DNA of 64,000 nt. Origin: Nicotiana tabacum (taxonomy: Eukaryota; Streptophyta; Magnoliopsida; Solanales; Solanaceae). Both the position numbers and the translations under genes were made by a program. Numbering within the stretch: position 1 is the first letter of the stretch; every line of letters begins with the position of its first letter. Of the stretch, positions 1 to 10,578 are shown piece after piece. The stretch is from contig NC_134082.1 in assembly GCF_000715075.1 (NCBI RefSeq), positions 144,386,948-144,450,947 of the forward strand, given 5' to 3'. Below the pieces are notes generated by a model. It ran no database searches and was not told the DNA's origin. It saw nothing but the letters and a program-made list of their open reading frames with translations.

Positions 1-615
1 TTGTCCAAACATACCAATAAATTTGAAATCATAAAACGAACTCGCTCGCACACTCGTAATGGGGAAAACAACATTAAAACTAAGAATCGCTACCCAAAAC
101 AAATAGAATCAACTTATGAACTTCAAATTCTTCCAACTTACTCTGAGCGCGCTGAAACATACTTAAACTACTCAGAATGACTCTATATTTTGCGTGCAAG
201 TCTTAAATCACCATACGAAACTATTTCCAGGCTTGGAATCTCAATTGGACCTCGTTAACACCAAATCCTATTTCAAACCAAATTTAAAGAACTTCAATGT
301 GCCAATTATCAATATTAAGCGCTGAAACGCTCCCGGTTCATCCAAAATTCGACCCGAACATATGCCCAATTTTAAAATCATCATATGAACCCATTGGGAC
401 CGTCAAATTTCGGTTCCGAGGTTGTTTACGCAAAATATTGACTCAAGTCAAACTTATCCCTTTTTAGCCAACCTTAAGGAACCAAGTGTCCCGATTTCAA
501 TCCTAACCCTTCCAAATCACGAACTAACCATCCCCTCAAGTCATAAAACAGTAAAATTACATAAGGGAAGCCTTATTTAGGCGAATGGAGATCTAGAAAG
601 TAAAATGGTCAGTCG
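1..615 (-). mobile_element. Antisense remnant of a Ty3/gypsy-type LTR, cut by the window edge
   Basis: Read on the minus strand, this stretch has the texture of the other LTRs here. For example, a phrase like TAAACAACCTCGGAACCG parallels TAAACGACCTCGGAATCG in the LTR at 46618, and there are runs resembling the U3 of the 17542 LTR. No terminus or TSD is visible and no protein is encoded. The similarity stops near 605-615, where AT-rich DNA begins. It could be a truncated LTR or a piece of an untranslated leader. Confidence 0.35.
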
Positions 616-1250
616 GGTGATTACATATTATTTATTTTTTATTTTTGTAATGATTGTATATCGACTATTTTATATATATATCTTGATCATTCTTTCCTTT
701 ACTTACTAGTTCTCACCATTGTAAATAATAGTATTTTAATAAGAAACATATATTAACGGTTAAGGTAATATTTTTATAAATTCTAATAATATCAGTTTTC
801 TACCACTAAATAGACATCAATATAATTTTATTATTTGAAATAGTTCAAGTTCACTTAAGTGACAAATGTCTTAATCCACTATTTATAAATTAATCAACTC
901 TAAAAGATATTAGAAGAGAATTCATTGTTTAATTATCAAAGTTGTCATTAAATTGTTTACTTTTATAAATTGCATACTGATTATAAAACTCGAGTTATTT
1001 ATTTAAATAACCTATATCACATTCCAAACAAAAAAGTATAAAATTTATATCTTCCATTAATAATTTTATAATATATAATTTAAAATTTTTGGGACCCTAC
1101 AATTCTAGAGGGCCTAAAGCAATTGCTTTAGTAGCTTTCCCCTAGAGCCGGTACTGAACCAAAATTAGGTACATAATCTCATTTTACTAGGATAAATTTG
1201 AGTCATTTTTCAATTTGTCCAAGTTATTTTTGCGTAGGAGTCATCCTAAT
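616..1250. other. AT-rich spacer with a possible hAT-like terminus near 1156
   Basis: This is low-complexity AT-rich DNA without a convincing reading frame. At 1139-1156 the sequence ends in CTAGAGCCGGTACTG, whose complement starts CAGTACCGGCTCTAG. That resembles the terminal inverted repeats of hAT-type transposons (CAGNGCCGGCTC-like). I see no matching left end and no 8-bp duplication, so at most this is one end of an old, truncated DNA transposon. Confidence 0.25.
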
Positions 1251-1474
1251 TGATGTTGTGCTATAATTTCATATATTATGACGTTATTTACCCTACTTGC
1301 TTGTTGTTTGGATGCTAATTTATGCGACAATTAAGCTTAATAGAGTTTATTTTACGTGTAGGAATACTTGGACATGAAGTGGAGAAAAATTACATGAAAT
1401 GTTATCTCAAAGCTAAAAAAAAATGGAGCAAAAAAAGAAGTTGTGCAAGGCAATAAAAAGTCACGGCCATGGAC
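1251..1474 (+). mobile_element. Host Athila-like LTR, segment 1 of 3
   Basis: This is the left part of the old LTR that hosts nearly the whole window. Its course parallels the Athila LTR at 48858: a start in TGAT and then GTAGGAATACTTGG about 105 bases in, where the Athila LTR has GCAGGAAGCTAATCC. It is interrupted at 1475 by the chromovirus and resumes at 21186. The exact left edge is uncertain because a clear 5-bp duplication matching the bases after 58579 (ATTAT) is not found. Confidence 0.45.
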
Positions 1475-2159
1475 TGTAACGACTCGGCCGATCGTTTCGA
1501 GAGTTGTAGCCATGTTCCCTCATTTCCTTTTTCTTTTGTGTTCTACAACTGTATTTTGACTTATCACGTTAGTTGGTTCGGGATCCGAGTGATTTCGTGA
1601 TGAAGTGAGACACTTAGTCTCTTAATTGAAAGCTTAAGTTAGAAAAGTTGATCGGATATTGACTTATGTGTAAACGACCTTGGATTTGAATTTTGATGGT
1701 TCATTTAGCTCCGTTATGTGATTTTGGACTTAGGAACGCATCAGGAACGAGATTTGGAGGTCCGTAGTGGAATTAGGCTTGAATTGACAAAAGTTGAAAT
1801 TTTGGCGATTTTGGCCGGTAGTGAAAATTTTGATATCGAGATCAGATTTGATTTCCGGAAGATTGGACTACATCTATGGTATCATTTATGACTTGGGTGC
1901 AAATTTTGAGGTCAATCGGATGTGGTTTGGTAGGTTTCAGCGTTGTTTTAGAATTTGGAAGTTTCGAAGTTCATTAGGCTTGAATCCGTATGTAATTCGT
2001 ATTTTTGATGTTGTTTGAGGTGATTTGGGGATTCGAGTAAGTTCGTATTGGATTATAAGACTTGTTGGTACATTTGGTTGAGGTCCCTAGGGTCTCGGGG
2101 TAATTTCGTGTGGTTAACGACTTGAATTGAGTTGAAGAGTGCATGCTGAAGTGCTGTTC

Positions 2160-2460
2160 GTTCTGGTGTTTTCGCACATGCGGTAAGAGGTTGCAGATGC
2201 GGGCACGACTGGGTGGACTGGAATCGCAGGAGTGAATAGATGTGTGCATCTGCGAGCTCGCAGATGCGAGAATGGATCCGATGATGCAAAGGAAGGGATT
2301 TTGGCTGTTTCCGCAGAAGCGGAGAAATGTGAACATGTGTGCGTCCGCAGGTGCGAGACCTGGGATGCAGGTGCGAGGGCAATGTTAAGTGAGTCTCCGC
2401 AGAAGTGGAGTACTAACCGCAGAAGCGGCTGCGCAGGTACGAATATTGGACCACATGTGT
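2160..2460 (+). repeat. GC-rich palindrome cluster in U3
   Basis: Within 300 bp there are many GCAGRTGCG, CCGCAGAAGCGG and CGCAGGTGCGAG words in both orientations. A 22-bp perfect palindrome lies at 2246-2267, centred on GAGCTC, and a TCCGC-AGAA-GCGGA hairpin lies at 2310-2323. The cluster is CpG-rich compared with the surrounding AT-rich LTR and ends about 30 bp before the TATA box. The 3' LTR has a shorter version at 11270-11560. Confidence 0.85.
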
Positions 2461-2479
2461 GTGTTTGCTGGGCAGAACC

Positions 2480-2487
2480 TATAAATA
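2480..2487 (+). promoter_or_regulatory. TATA box of the 5' LTR promoter
   Basis: TATAAATA lies downstream of the palindrome cluster, in the position expected for the U3/R boundary. The 3' LTR copy at 11571-11580 reads CAAATAAATA, so its TATA motif has been damaged. Confidence 0.7.
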
Positions 2488-2570
2488 GAACACTTCGATA
2501 TTTTTCACCATTTTTATCACTTTGAGCTCGGATTTTGGGGGTTTTAGATAGGGATTTCAAAGCAATTTCT

Positions 2571-2580
2571 GAGGTAAGTT
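2571..2580 (+). promoter_or_regulatory. Consensus splice donor in the LTR leader
   Basis: GAG|GTAAGTT matches the plant 5' splice-site consensus and sits about 90 bp after the TATA box. It is retained in the 3' LTR (GT at 11667). Equivalent sites occur in the LTRs at 18661, 23459 and 47648. Use in splicing is an inference. Confidence 0.4.
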
Positions 2581-3586
2581 CCTTGTGCCTATTTATCCTC
2601 AATAATGGTGTTTCCCCGCTGATTTTACACCTAGTTAGTAAGATTTTGAAGTGAAATTTGGGAGTTTAGGGCTTGAGAAGTGGAGAGTGAATTTTGGGGT
2701 TTTGGATGACCAAATGATGTCGAATTTTGACAAGTTTAATATGGTTGGACTCGTGAGTGAATGGGCTTTCGGGTTTTATGGCTTTTGTCGGATTTCGAGA
2801 CATGGGCTCGGGGGGCTGGATTTGAGCCAATTTTGGATTTTAAGTCTTATATAGCATTTTTCTTATGGAATTGATTCCTTTGGCATATATTAATTGTATT
2901 GTACTGTTAATGGCTAGATTCGGGACATTTGGAGACCGATTCGAGAGGCAAAGACATTGCGGAGTAGAGATTTGCTTGGATTGAGTTAAGTAACAATTGT
3001 AAATCCGGTCCTGAAGGTATGAAACCCCAGATTTTGGTACCATGTGATTATTTTGGAGGTAACGCACATGCTAGGTGACGGGCGTGTGGGCGTGCACCGA
3101 GGGAATTGTGACTTGATCCGTACCGAAGAAACCGTCAAGTTGAAAAATTTGTTGTTAGCTATATGCTTTCTATGTGTTATAGAAATTGACAGTAAATCAT
3201 GTTAGAAACCATGTTTAGGCTATGTGTTGGGACTATTGGGTCCTACAGAGGCTGCGTTACATGTTGAATTGCCTGCTAAATGCTATTCGTACTCAGTCCC
3301 AGATTTTACTCACATATCATATCTTAGTCTCTGTTATTCTATTTGATGCATCGTGTTATTGTTGTTAGGCTGATTTACTCGATATTTGAGAGCCCGAAAG
3401 ACTGGAGAGATGATGAATGAGTGAGGCCAAGGGCCTGATTGTGAAGATATTTATGGGATCGGGTTGTACGCCAGCAACATGTTTCATTGATTTTTGCCAT
3501 GATTAGCTTGATATAGTTCTTGGGCTGAAGGAGCCCCTCTAGAGTCTATACACACCCCAAGTGAGCGCATGTACATACTGAGTGCG

Positions 3587-4715
3587 TGTTACACCTCTCA
3601 TTTTTCGTACGTTAAGGTTTCGCCCTCAGTTAATTGAGGTAAATTTGCGGATGGGATTACCTTGAGGTTAGCATATTTATTCTATTTGTACCAAGCAATC
3701 AGTAAGTTCCATAAAAGAAAGGGTGCGCGAATTAAAGAAAATGAATTTCGTTGAAGGTTGTCGATTTGGGATAAAATACGGGCCGAACGTTAATACCTGA
3801 TATTTATGGACTAGTACCATACAAGGTACCATATGACCGTGATAGTAAGCTATATATAAAGTATATTTAAAATAAGTAGAATTTTAAGTAATTTGAGATA
3901 ATTCTTAATTATGCCGGTAATTGATTAATTACCGGGTAACGAAATATTACCTAATTAATTAATTGGTTATGGAATAAGACTAAAATTACCCCTCCAACCT
4001 GGCAGCAAGCCACTTAATGAAGAGGTGACTATTAGTCACTCTTGATAGGTGGCAACATTAAACACAACTCCTAGAGATCTTTTAAGTTAAACTTTAAAAG
4101 TCATTCTTGAAAATGCCAAGAACGTGAGTTATGCTCCAAATCATTAAAATCATTCTTGAAGTCTTTCAAACAAAACTTTGAAAAGTCATTTTCAATCTTT
4201 CAAAACCAAGAACGTGAGCGTTTTGAGAATTGAAGAAGGCAACGTGATGCAGCATGGTTCTATAATTTCAACAAATCCATGAGAATATTTAGAATTTTAG
4301 CAACTGAGAAATTTTACGGTTCTAACGAAGTACGGTGTAACTTTTTTCAAGGATATCATACAGAATATTTAGGCAGGTCGGGGCCCTGTTCTGATCACAA
4401 TACATCTATCAGTAGAGGCTTGTAGACATATCCTGTTGGTTAGTGCAGTATGTTGGGCATGTAGGCCCTGTATATATATTTTGTTGGCTTGTCAGTTGTA
4501 GTAATTATGACAGCCTTGCCGGCCTAGCCTTATGTTGACATTTAGTCAGCGTTAGTCTCTATTCAGTTTTTATATTTTGCATCGGACATTATCTTGTAAT
4601 GTGGCCCATGGGAAAAGTATGACATTACATGTTCAGAGACTCTTAGTCGCAAGTGATACACAAGGATAGTTGAGGTACTGAGTTCCGGTCTCGCCCCTAG
4701 GCTTAGGGTATGACA
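3587..4715 (+). mobile_element. Solo LTR inside the chromovirus 5' LTR
   Basis: This 1129-bp segment starts TGTTACACCTC, ends GGGTATGACA and is flanked by a perfect 5-bp duplication GTGCG (3582-3586 and 4716-4720). The matching region of the 3' LTR (around 17150-17180) lacks it, so it inserted after the host element. It has no interior and no second LTR, as expected after LTR-LTR recombination. The family is a gypsy-type LTR that I do not name further. Confidence 0.88.
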
Positions 4716-5455
4716 GTGCGATTGTCGAGTGCTGAGCGATTGTGAGGACTGAATGATTATGAGGTTGGAGTGATTGGGAGGACTGTGTGATGATTACCCG
4801 AGAGGCAGTATATGATTTCATTATTGATACACACAGTTGCCTTACATCCTTGTTTTGAGAACTGTTGAACGATATTTTATCTGGCTTTACTTGAATTTGA
4901 CTTAAACAAACGATTTGACTTAAACTTCTGGATTGAAAGCATGTTTATTCTTTACTGAACTTTTTGAGATGAACTGTATTTGTATAGGTCGTCACTGCTT
5001 CTCAGTTCCTTATTTATTTCTATTACTTACAGAGTTGGTGTACTCATGTTACTCCCTGCGTCTCGTGTGCAGATCCAGGAGTTGTTGGTCGCGGAGGGTG
5101 CTGATAGTCCTCGTAGCTGATTATTAGAGATAACAAGGTAGCTGCCCGGCATTCGCAGCCTTGCTTTATTCTTCCCTATATTTCCTTTAGATGTATTTTA
5201 GATTCCGTACTATGTTAGTCGTGTTATTTTTGGACCGGTTATGTTTAGATGCTCAAGACTTAGTGACATCCTGATGTTTGGGGCTATCTTTCCGCATTTT
5301 ATTTTGAGTTTAACTCTTGTTTTTATGAAAATCATGTTTTAAAAAGGCTTTTGGTTTATCTTCTAATGAAATATCAAAGTATTTTGAAAGTCAGATAGCC
5401 TAGTACCATCGATAGGCGCCATCACGACAGGTTGGAGTTTTGGGTTGTGACAAGT

Positions 5456-5467
5456 TGGTATCAGAGC
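5456..5467 (+). promoter_or_regulatory. Primer-binding site, initiator Met tRNA
   Basis: TGGTATCAGAGC begins 3 bases after the 5' LTR. It is complementary to the 3' end of plant initiator methionine tRNA, the usual primer for chromoviruses. Confidence 0.92.
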
Positions 5468-5649
5468 CTGGGTTACATAGGTCTCACGAGTCATGAGCGG
5501 GTTTAGTAGTCTTGCGGATCGGTATGGAGACGTCTGTACTTATCTTTGAAAGGCTGTAGAACCCTTAGAAAACTTCACATTCTTGAATTCTTATCGTGCG
5601 AATGTGTTGATACTTGTAACTAAACTTTTGTTATTATATTCTCTCACAG

Positions 5650-7010
5650 ATGGTGAGGATATGTGCTACCGGGCAGGACGAACAACCACCAGTTAGGGCC
5701 GAAAAAGGTTGAGGTCGCGGTAGAGGCCATAGTAGGGGCAGGGGTGCAGCCCACACTGTAGCTAAGGCGGCACCTGCAGATCTACCAGTTGCCCTTGTTC
5801 ATGATCAGGTCCCCGTTGTAGATGAACCAAAGGGACCAGCTCAGCCACCAGTTATGCCCATTGTGATCCCAGGCCTTAAGGAGGCCTTAGCTCAATTTTT
5901 GACTGTGTGCACCAGTCTTGCTCAGGTGGTTTCTGTTTCTACTACAGCAGCCACTTCTCATGCTGGGAGAGGAACTCAGACCCCCACCGCCCACATACTC
6001 GAGTAGGTGGTGCAGGGACTTCATATACCGGGGGCATTACCAGCCCAATCGGTGGCAGCTACTCAGGGCCACGTGGCTCCTACTATGACTGATGACGAGC
6101 AGTAGGGACTAGAGAAGTTTGATAGACTTCAGCCTTCATCATTCAGTAGAACAAAGTCAGAGGATGCCCAGGGTTTCTTGGACAGATGTTAGAGAATTCT
6201 CCGTACAATGGGTATTCTGGAGACCGGTGGGTCTTGTTCACTACCTTTCAGTTCACTGGAGCTGCCCTCAACTAGTGGGAGGCTTATGAGAGGCGTAGGT
6301 CGGTTGGTGCAGCGCCACTTATGTGTCAAGAGTTTTCTGTTCTCTTCTTGGAGAAGTATGTGCCACAGTCTCGCAAAGAGGAGTTGCGCAGACAGTTCGA
6401 GCTACTGCATCTGGATGATACGAATGTGACGTAGTATGAGATGAGATTTTTTGAGTTAGACTGTCATGCTGTTTGGTTGGTTTCCACTGATAGGGAGAGG
6501 ATCAGGAGGTTCGTTGATGGCTTTATATACCAGTTGCAGACTTATGACTAGAGAGAGGATATCTGGTGCTACTTTTGAGGAGGTTGTTGACATTACTCAA
6601 GAGATAGAGTCGGTTCGCCGTAGGAGAGAGTTGAGAGGGAGGCCAAGAGGCCTCATGGATCAGGTAGTTTTGGTGGTGTTCCTTCAGGAGGTCAGTTTCA
6701 CCACGGTAGGGGTTGTCCATTCAGACATGCTCAGATGGCTCATCCAGTTCACCGTGGTGCAGCATCTGGCCATGGTTCTCACAGTTCTCATCAGGGCCAC
6801 TCGTCACTCATTGCCCTTCCAGCCTATAGTTCATCTCGTTCTCCATCGGTTCAAAGCTCCTCTATGCCAGGCTCTTCTTCTAGTTATCCCGGAGCTCGAG
6901 CTCCCTTCAGTCCCCGTCGCTAGCACTAGGGAGCTATTTTGAATGTAGGGAGTTTGGGCATGTGTGGAGGTAGTGTCCTCGTCATCATGGAGGTTCGACA
7001 CAACAGAGGA
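5650..7010 (+). pseudogene. gag: gag pseudogene of the chromovirus
   Basis: The frame opens at the ATG at 5650 with a Gly/Arg-rich tract and continues into the capsid region (motifs VPQSRKEELRRQF near 6360 and FVDGFIYQLQ near 6512). Capsid packages the element RNA in the cytoplasm. The frame is broken by stops at 5710 (TGA), 6004, 6103, 6190 and 6432 (all TAG) and by frameshifts around 6210. A CCHC zinc knuckle at 6935-6976 has its first Cys changed to Tyr (TAT) and a TAG just before its last Cys. The 158-residue open frame at 6466 is an out-of-frame shadow of this gene. Confidence 0.85.
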
Positions 7011-7089
7011 GTCAAGCTGCATCTTTAGCCCTAGTTAATCACTACCCTCCCAGCCAGCTCGATGTGGAGCTTAGTCAGCTAGAGGTTGC

Positions 7090-7480
7090 CCTAGAGGGGG
7101 AGACCGATCAGGCGGCAGTCAAGCCTATTTCTATGCACTCCCTACCAGACCAGATGTCACCGAGATGCTTCTATATTATTTGACCCTGGTTCCACCTATT
7201 CATATGTATCCTCATATTTTGCTCATTATCTGGATAAGCCCCACAAGTCTTTAGTGTCATCTGTTCATGTATCTACTCTGGTGGGTGATATTGTTATTGT
7301 AGACCATGTGTATCAGCCGTGTGTAGTGACTATTGGGGGATTGGACACTAGAGTTGACCTTTTGCTACTTAGTGTGGTTGATTTGATATGATATTGGGTA
7401 TGGATTGGTTGTCTCCCTGTCATGCTATTTTAGACTACCACGCTAAGATCGTAACATTGGCGATGCCAGGGTTGCCTCGG
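7090..7480 (+). pseudogene. pro: Aspartic protease pseudogene (chromovirus)
   Basis: The active-site region reads LFDPGSTYSYVS, with the catalytic Asp at 7182. This is the D-P-G-S/T variant I associate with plant Tekay-type proteases, and the downstream hydrophobic strand ILGMDWL lies at about 7391. The enzyme would cleave the Gag-Pol polyprotein. A one-base loss near 7384 shifts the frame between these two motifs, so no functional protease can be made. Confidence 0.8.
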
Positions 7481-7599
7481 ATGGAGTGGCAAGGTTATTT
7501 AGATTATGTCCCCAGTAGAGTAATTTCATATTTTAAAGCTCAACGGATTGTTGGGAAGGGTTGGTTATCTTTTTTTGCTTTTGTGAGGGATGTTGGTGC

Positions 7600-8460
7600 T
7601 AAGACCCGTACTATTGATTCTGTTCCGGTGGTGAGAGATTTTCCGGATGTGTTTCCTGCAGACTTGTCAAGCATGCTGCCGGACAGGGATATTGACTTCG
7701 GTATTGATTTGGTGTCGGCCACTCAACCCATTTCTATTCCTCCGTATCGTATGGCACCGGTTGAGTTGAAAGAGTTAAAGGAACAACTTCAGGAACTCCT
7801 TGAGAAGGGGTTTATTAGGCCCAGTGTGTCACCTTGGTGTGTAACGATTCTATTTGTGAAGAAGAAGATGGTACCATGACAATGTGCATTGATTACAGGC
7901 AGTTGAACAAAGTTACAATCAAGAACATGTATCCTTTATCGCGTATTGATGATCTATTTGACCAGCTTCAGGGAGCGAGGATGTTCTCCAAGATTACTTT
8001 GAGGTCAGGGTATCACCAGTTAAAGATTCGGGACTCAGATATTCTTAAGACAACTTTCAAAACCCGTTATGGTCATTATGAGTTCTTTGTGATGCCTTTT
8101 GGGATGACCAATGCCCCAGCACCGTTCATGCATCTGATGAACAACATATTTCAACCATATCTCGACTCGTTTGTTATTGTATTCATTGATGATATCTTGG
8201 TGTACTCTCGTAGCCAGGAGGAGCATACCCAACATTTGAGGGTTGTAGTACAGCGGCTAAGGGAGGAGAAACTTTATGTCAAGTTCTCCAAGTGTAAGTT
8301 TTGGCTCAAATCAGTGGCATTCTTGGGGCACGTGGTGCCCAGTGAGGGTATTTAGGTTGATCCAAAGATGATCGAGGCGCTTCAGAGTTGGCCCAGACTA
8401 GCCACAGCCACAAAAATTCGAAGTTTTCTTGGTTTGGCTGGTGATTACCGTTGGTTCATG
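7600..8460 (+). pseudogene. Reverse transcriptase pseudogene (chromovirus)
   Basis: The RT core is easily followed: PYRMAPVELKELK near 7740, the [10 protein letters not shown] motif near 7885, a GYHQLKI motif near 8010 and the catalytic F-I-D-D box at 8182-8193 (the YxDD equivalent). A single-base deletion within the run encoding VKKK-DG around 7862 moves the frame, so the two halves are in frames 2 and 1. An in-frame TAG at 8353 and another at 8461 follow. It would have copied the element RNA into DNA; in this state it is dead. Confidence 0.88.
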
Positions 8461-8463
8461 TAG

Positions 8464-8990
8464 GGTTTCTCTTCTATTCCATCACCCTTGACCAAATTGA
8501 CCCAAAATGGTGCTCCTTTTAGGTGGTCGGGCGAGTGTGAGGCAAGCTTTCAGAAGCTTAAAAATGCCTTGACCACAGCTCCAGTTCTAGTTCTACCATC
8601 AGTTTCTGGTTCATATATAGTATATTGTGATGCTACCCGGATCGGTATTGGGTTTGTCTTGATATAGGAGGGTAGAGTGATTGCTCATGCTTCGCGTCAG
8701 TTGAAGCCCCATGAGAAGAACTACCCCGTTCATGATTTGGAGTTGGCTGCCATTGTTCATGAGTTGAAGATTTGGAAGCACTATCTCTATGGTGTGTCTT
8801 GTGAGGTGTTTACTGATCATCGTAGCCTCCAGCACTTGTTCAAATAGAACGATCTCAACTTGAGGTAGCAGAGATGGTTGGAGCTGCTAAAGGACTATGA
8901 TATTACTATTCTGTATCATCCGGGAAAGGCCAATATGGTGGCCGATGCCTTGAGTAGGAAGGTAGTGAGTATGGGCAGTCTTGCATTTAT
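8464..8990 (+). pseudogene. RNase H domain pseudogene (chromovirus)
   Basis: This continues in the RT frame. Visible motifs are YCDATRIGIG (catalytic Asp near 8630), [26 protein letters not shown] and the ADALSRK ending near 8950. The domain would degrade the RNA strand of the hybrid. It is broken by TAG stops at 8665, 8845 and 8866. At each of these the surrounding protein context suggests an ancestral Gln (CAG). Confidence 0.87.
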
Positions 8991-10035
8991 TCTTGTTGGG
9001 GAGAGACCTCTTGCAGTTGATGTTTAGGCTTTGGCCAACCAGCTAGTGAGATTGGATATTTCGGAGCCCAGTCGGGTTCTAGCTTGTGTGGTTTCTCGGT
9101 CTTCCTTGTTTGATCGTATCAGAGAGTGCCAATTTGATGATCCTCATTTGCTTGTCCTCAAGGACAAGGTGTAGCATGATGATGCGAGAGATGTGACTAC
9201 TGGAGATAGTGGGGTGTTGAGGATGCAGGGCCGGATATGTATGTCCAATGTAGATGGGCTTAGGGAGTTGATTCAGGTGGAGTCCCACAGCTCACGGTAT
9301 TCCATTCATCCGGGGGTCACGAAGATGTACTAGGACTTAAGACAACACTATTGGTGGAGGAGAATGAAGAAATATATAGTTGGATTTATAGCTCGGTGTC
9401 TCAACTATCAGCATGTAAAATATGAGCATCAGAGGCCAGGTGTCTTACTTCAGCAGATAGAGGTTCCAGAGTGGAAGTGGAAGCGAATCACCATGGATTT
9501 CGTAGTTGGGATCCCACGGTCTTCGAGGAAGTTCAATGTTATTTGGGTGATTATGGATCGATGACCAAGTCTATGCACTTCATTCCTATGAGTATTACCT
9601 ATTCTTCAGACTGGTTGGCTAAGATTTACATTAGAGAGATTGTTCGCCTGCATAGTGTGCCACTTTCCATCATTTTAGACAGAGGCACATAGTTAACATC
9701 GCAGTTTTGAAGAGCCATGCAGTTAGAGTTGGGCACTCATCTTGAGTTGAGCACAGTATTTCATCCTCAAACTGGCGCACAGACCGAGCACAAATATTGG
9801 AGAACATGTTACGTGTTTGTGTCATTGATTTTTGTGGTTCATGGGACCAGTTTCTGCCACTCGTAAAGTTTACTTAGAACAACAGTTATTAGTCGAGCAT
9901 TCAGATGGTTTTGTATGAGGCTTTATATGGGAGGCAGTGTAGATCTCCAGTGGGTTGGTTTGAGCCGGGCGAGGCTAGGCTATTAAGTACTGACTTAGTA
10001 CAGGATGCTTTGGAGAAGGTGAACGTAATTCAGGA
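8991..10035 (+). pseudogene. Integrase pseudogene, zinc-binding and core domains (chromovirus)
   Basis: The linker and HHCC domain precede the DDE core. The zinc motif's C-x2-C is spoiled (CLNYQHVK near 9398, second Cys now Tyr). The first core Asp is in ITMDFVV at 9496, and the second is in LDRGT near 9677 just before a TAG (9690). TAG stops also occur at 9025, 9172 and 9331. A one-base deletion near 9560 shifts the frame, and TGA (9708) and further breaks follow in the region that should carry the catalytic Glu. The enzyme would have inserted element DNA into chromosomes. Confidence 0.85.
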
Positions 10036-10560
10036 TTGACTTTACACAGCGCAGTCGAGGAGAAGAGCTATACTAACAGGAAGGTCCATGATGTGTCTTA
10101 CATGGTTGGGGAGAAGGTTTTGCTGAAGGTTTCACCCATGAAGGGTGTTTTGAGATTCGGGAAGAAGGGCAAGTTGAGCCCTAGGTTCATTAGGCCTTTT
10201 GAGGTACTTCGGAGGATTAGGGAGGTAGCCTATGAGCTTTTCTTTCCACCTAGCTTGTCGAGTGTGCATCTAGTATTTCATGTTTCTATGCTCTTAAAGT
10301 ATATCGACAATCCGTCTCATGTCTTGGATTTTAGCACGGTTCAGTTAGAAGGTGTTTGACTTAGGATGTGGAGTTGGTGGCTATTTTGGAGCGGTAGGTC
10401 CGAAAGTTGAGGTCAAAGAATATTGCTTCAGTGAAAGTGCAGTGGAGAGGTCAACCTGTGGAGGAGTCTACTTGGGAGACCGAGCGGGAGATGTGGAGCA
10501 GATATCCACACTTATTTGAGGCTCCAGATATGTTTCTAAACCCATTTGAGGATGAACGTT
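10036..10560 (+). pseudogene. Integrase C-terminus and chromodomain pseudogene
   Basis: The integrase C-terminal barrel is readable (VGEKVLLKVSPMKG near 10100, GKLSPRFIRPFEVLRR near 10165, SSVHLVFHVSMLLKY near 10258), with one open stretch of 107 codons. After breaks near 10360, a chromodomain-like tail follows (VKVQWRGQPVEESTWE, about 10435-10482) ending before the polypurine tract. Chromodomains of this clade are known to direct integration towards heterochromatin. The TGA at 10037 could be a CGA-to-TGA change. Confidence 0.85.
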
Positions 10561-10564
10561 TGCT

Positions 10565-10578
10565 TAAGAGAGGGAGGA
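10565..10578 (+). promoter_or_regulatory. Polypurine tract of the chromovirus
   Basis: AAGAGAGGGAGGA directly abuts the 3' LTR start TGTAACG. This is the expected plus-strand primer. Confidence 0.88.

Larger units (their letters stand above)
1475..5452 (+). repeat. 5' LTR of the chromovirus (contains a solo LTR)
   Basis: The LTR starts TGTAACGACTCGG and ends GGGTTGTGACA, directly followed by the primer-binding site. It aligns by eye with the 3' LTR pieces at 10579-12625, 17129-17541 and 20803-21180. It is 3978 bp long only because a 1129-bp foreign solo LTR plus its 5-bp duplication lies at 3587-4720. U3 carries a cluster of GC-rich palindromes (2160-2460), a TATA box (2480) and a consensus splice donor (2574). 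Confidence 0.93.

Noticed and set aside
2114..2602. Overlapping minus-strand frames in the chromovirus U3
   Set aside because: Same cause as above; frames overlap in all phases and contain no recognisable protein.
6466..6942. 158-codon plus-strand frame
   Set aside because: Out-of-frame shadow of the gag pseudogene; the recognisable capsid motifs are in another frame.
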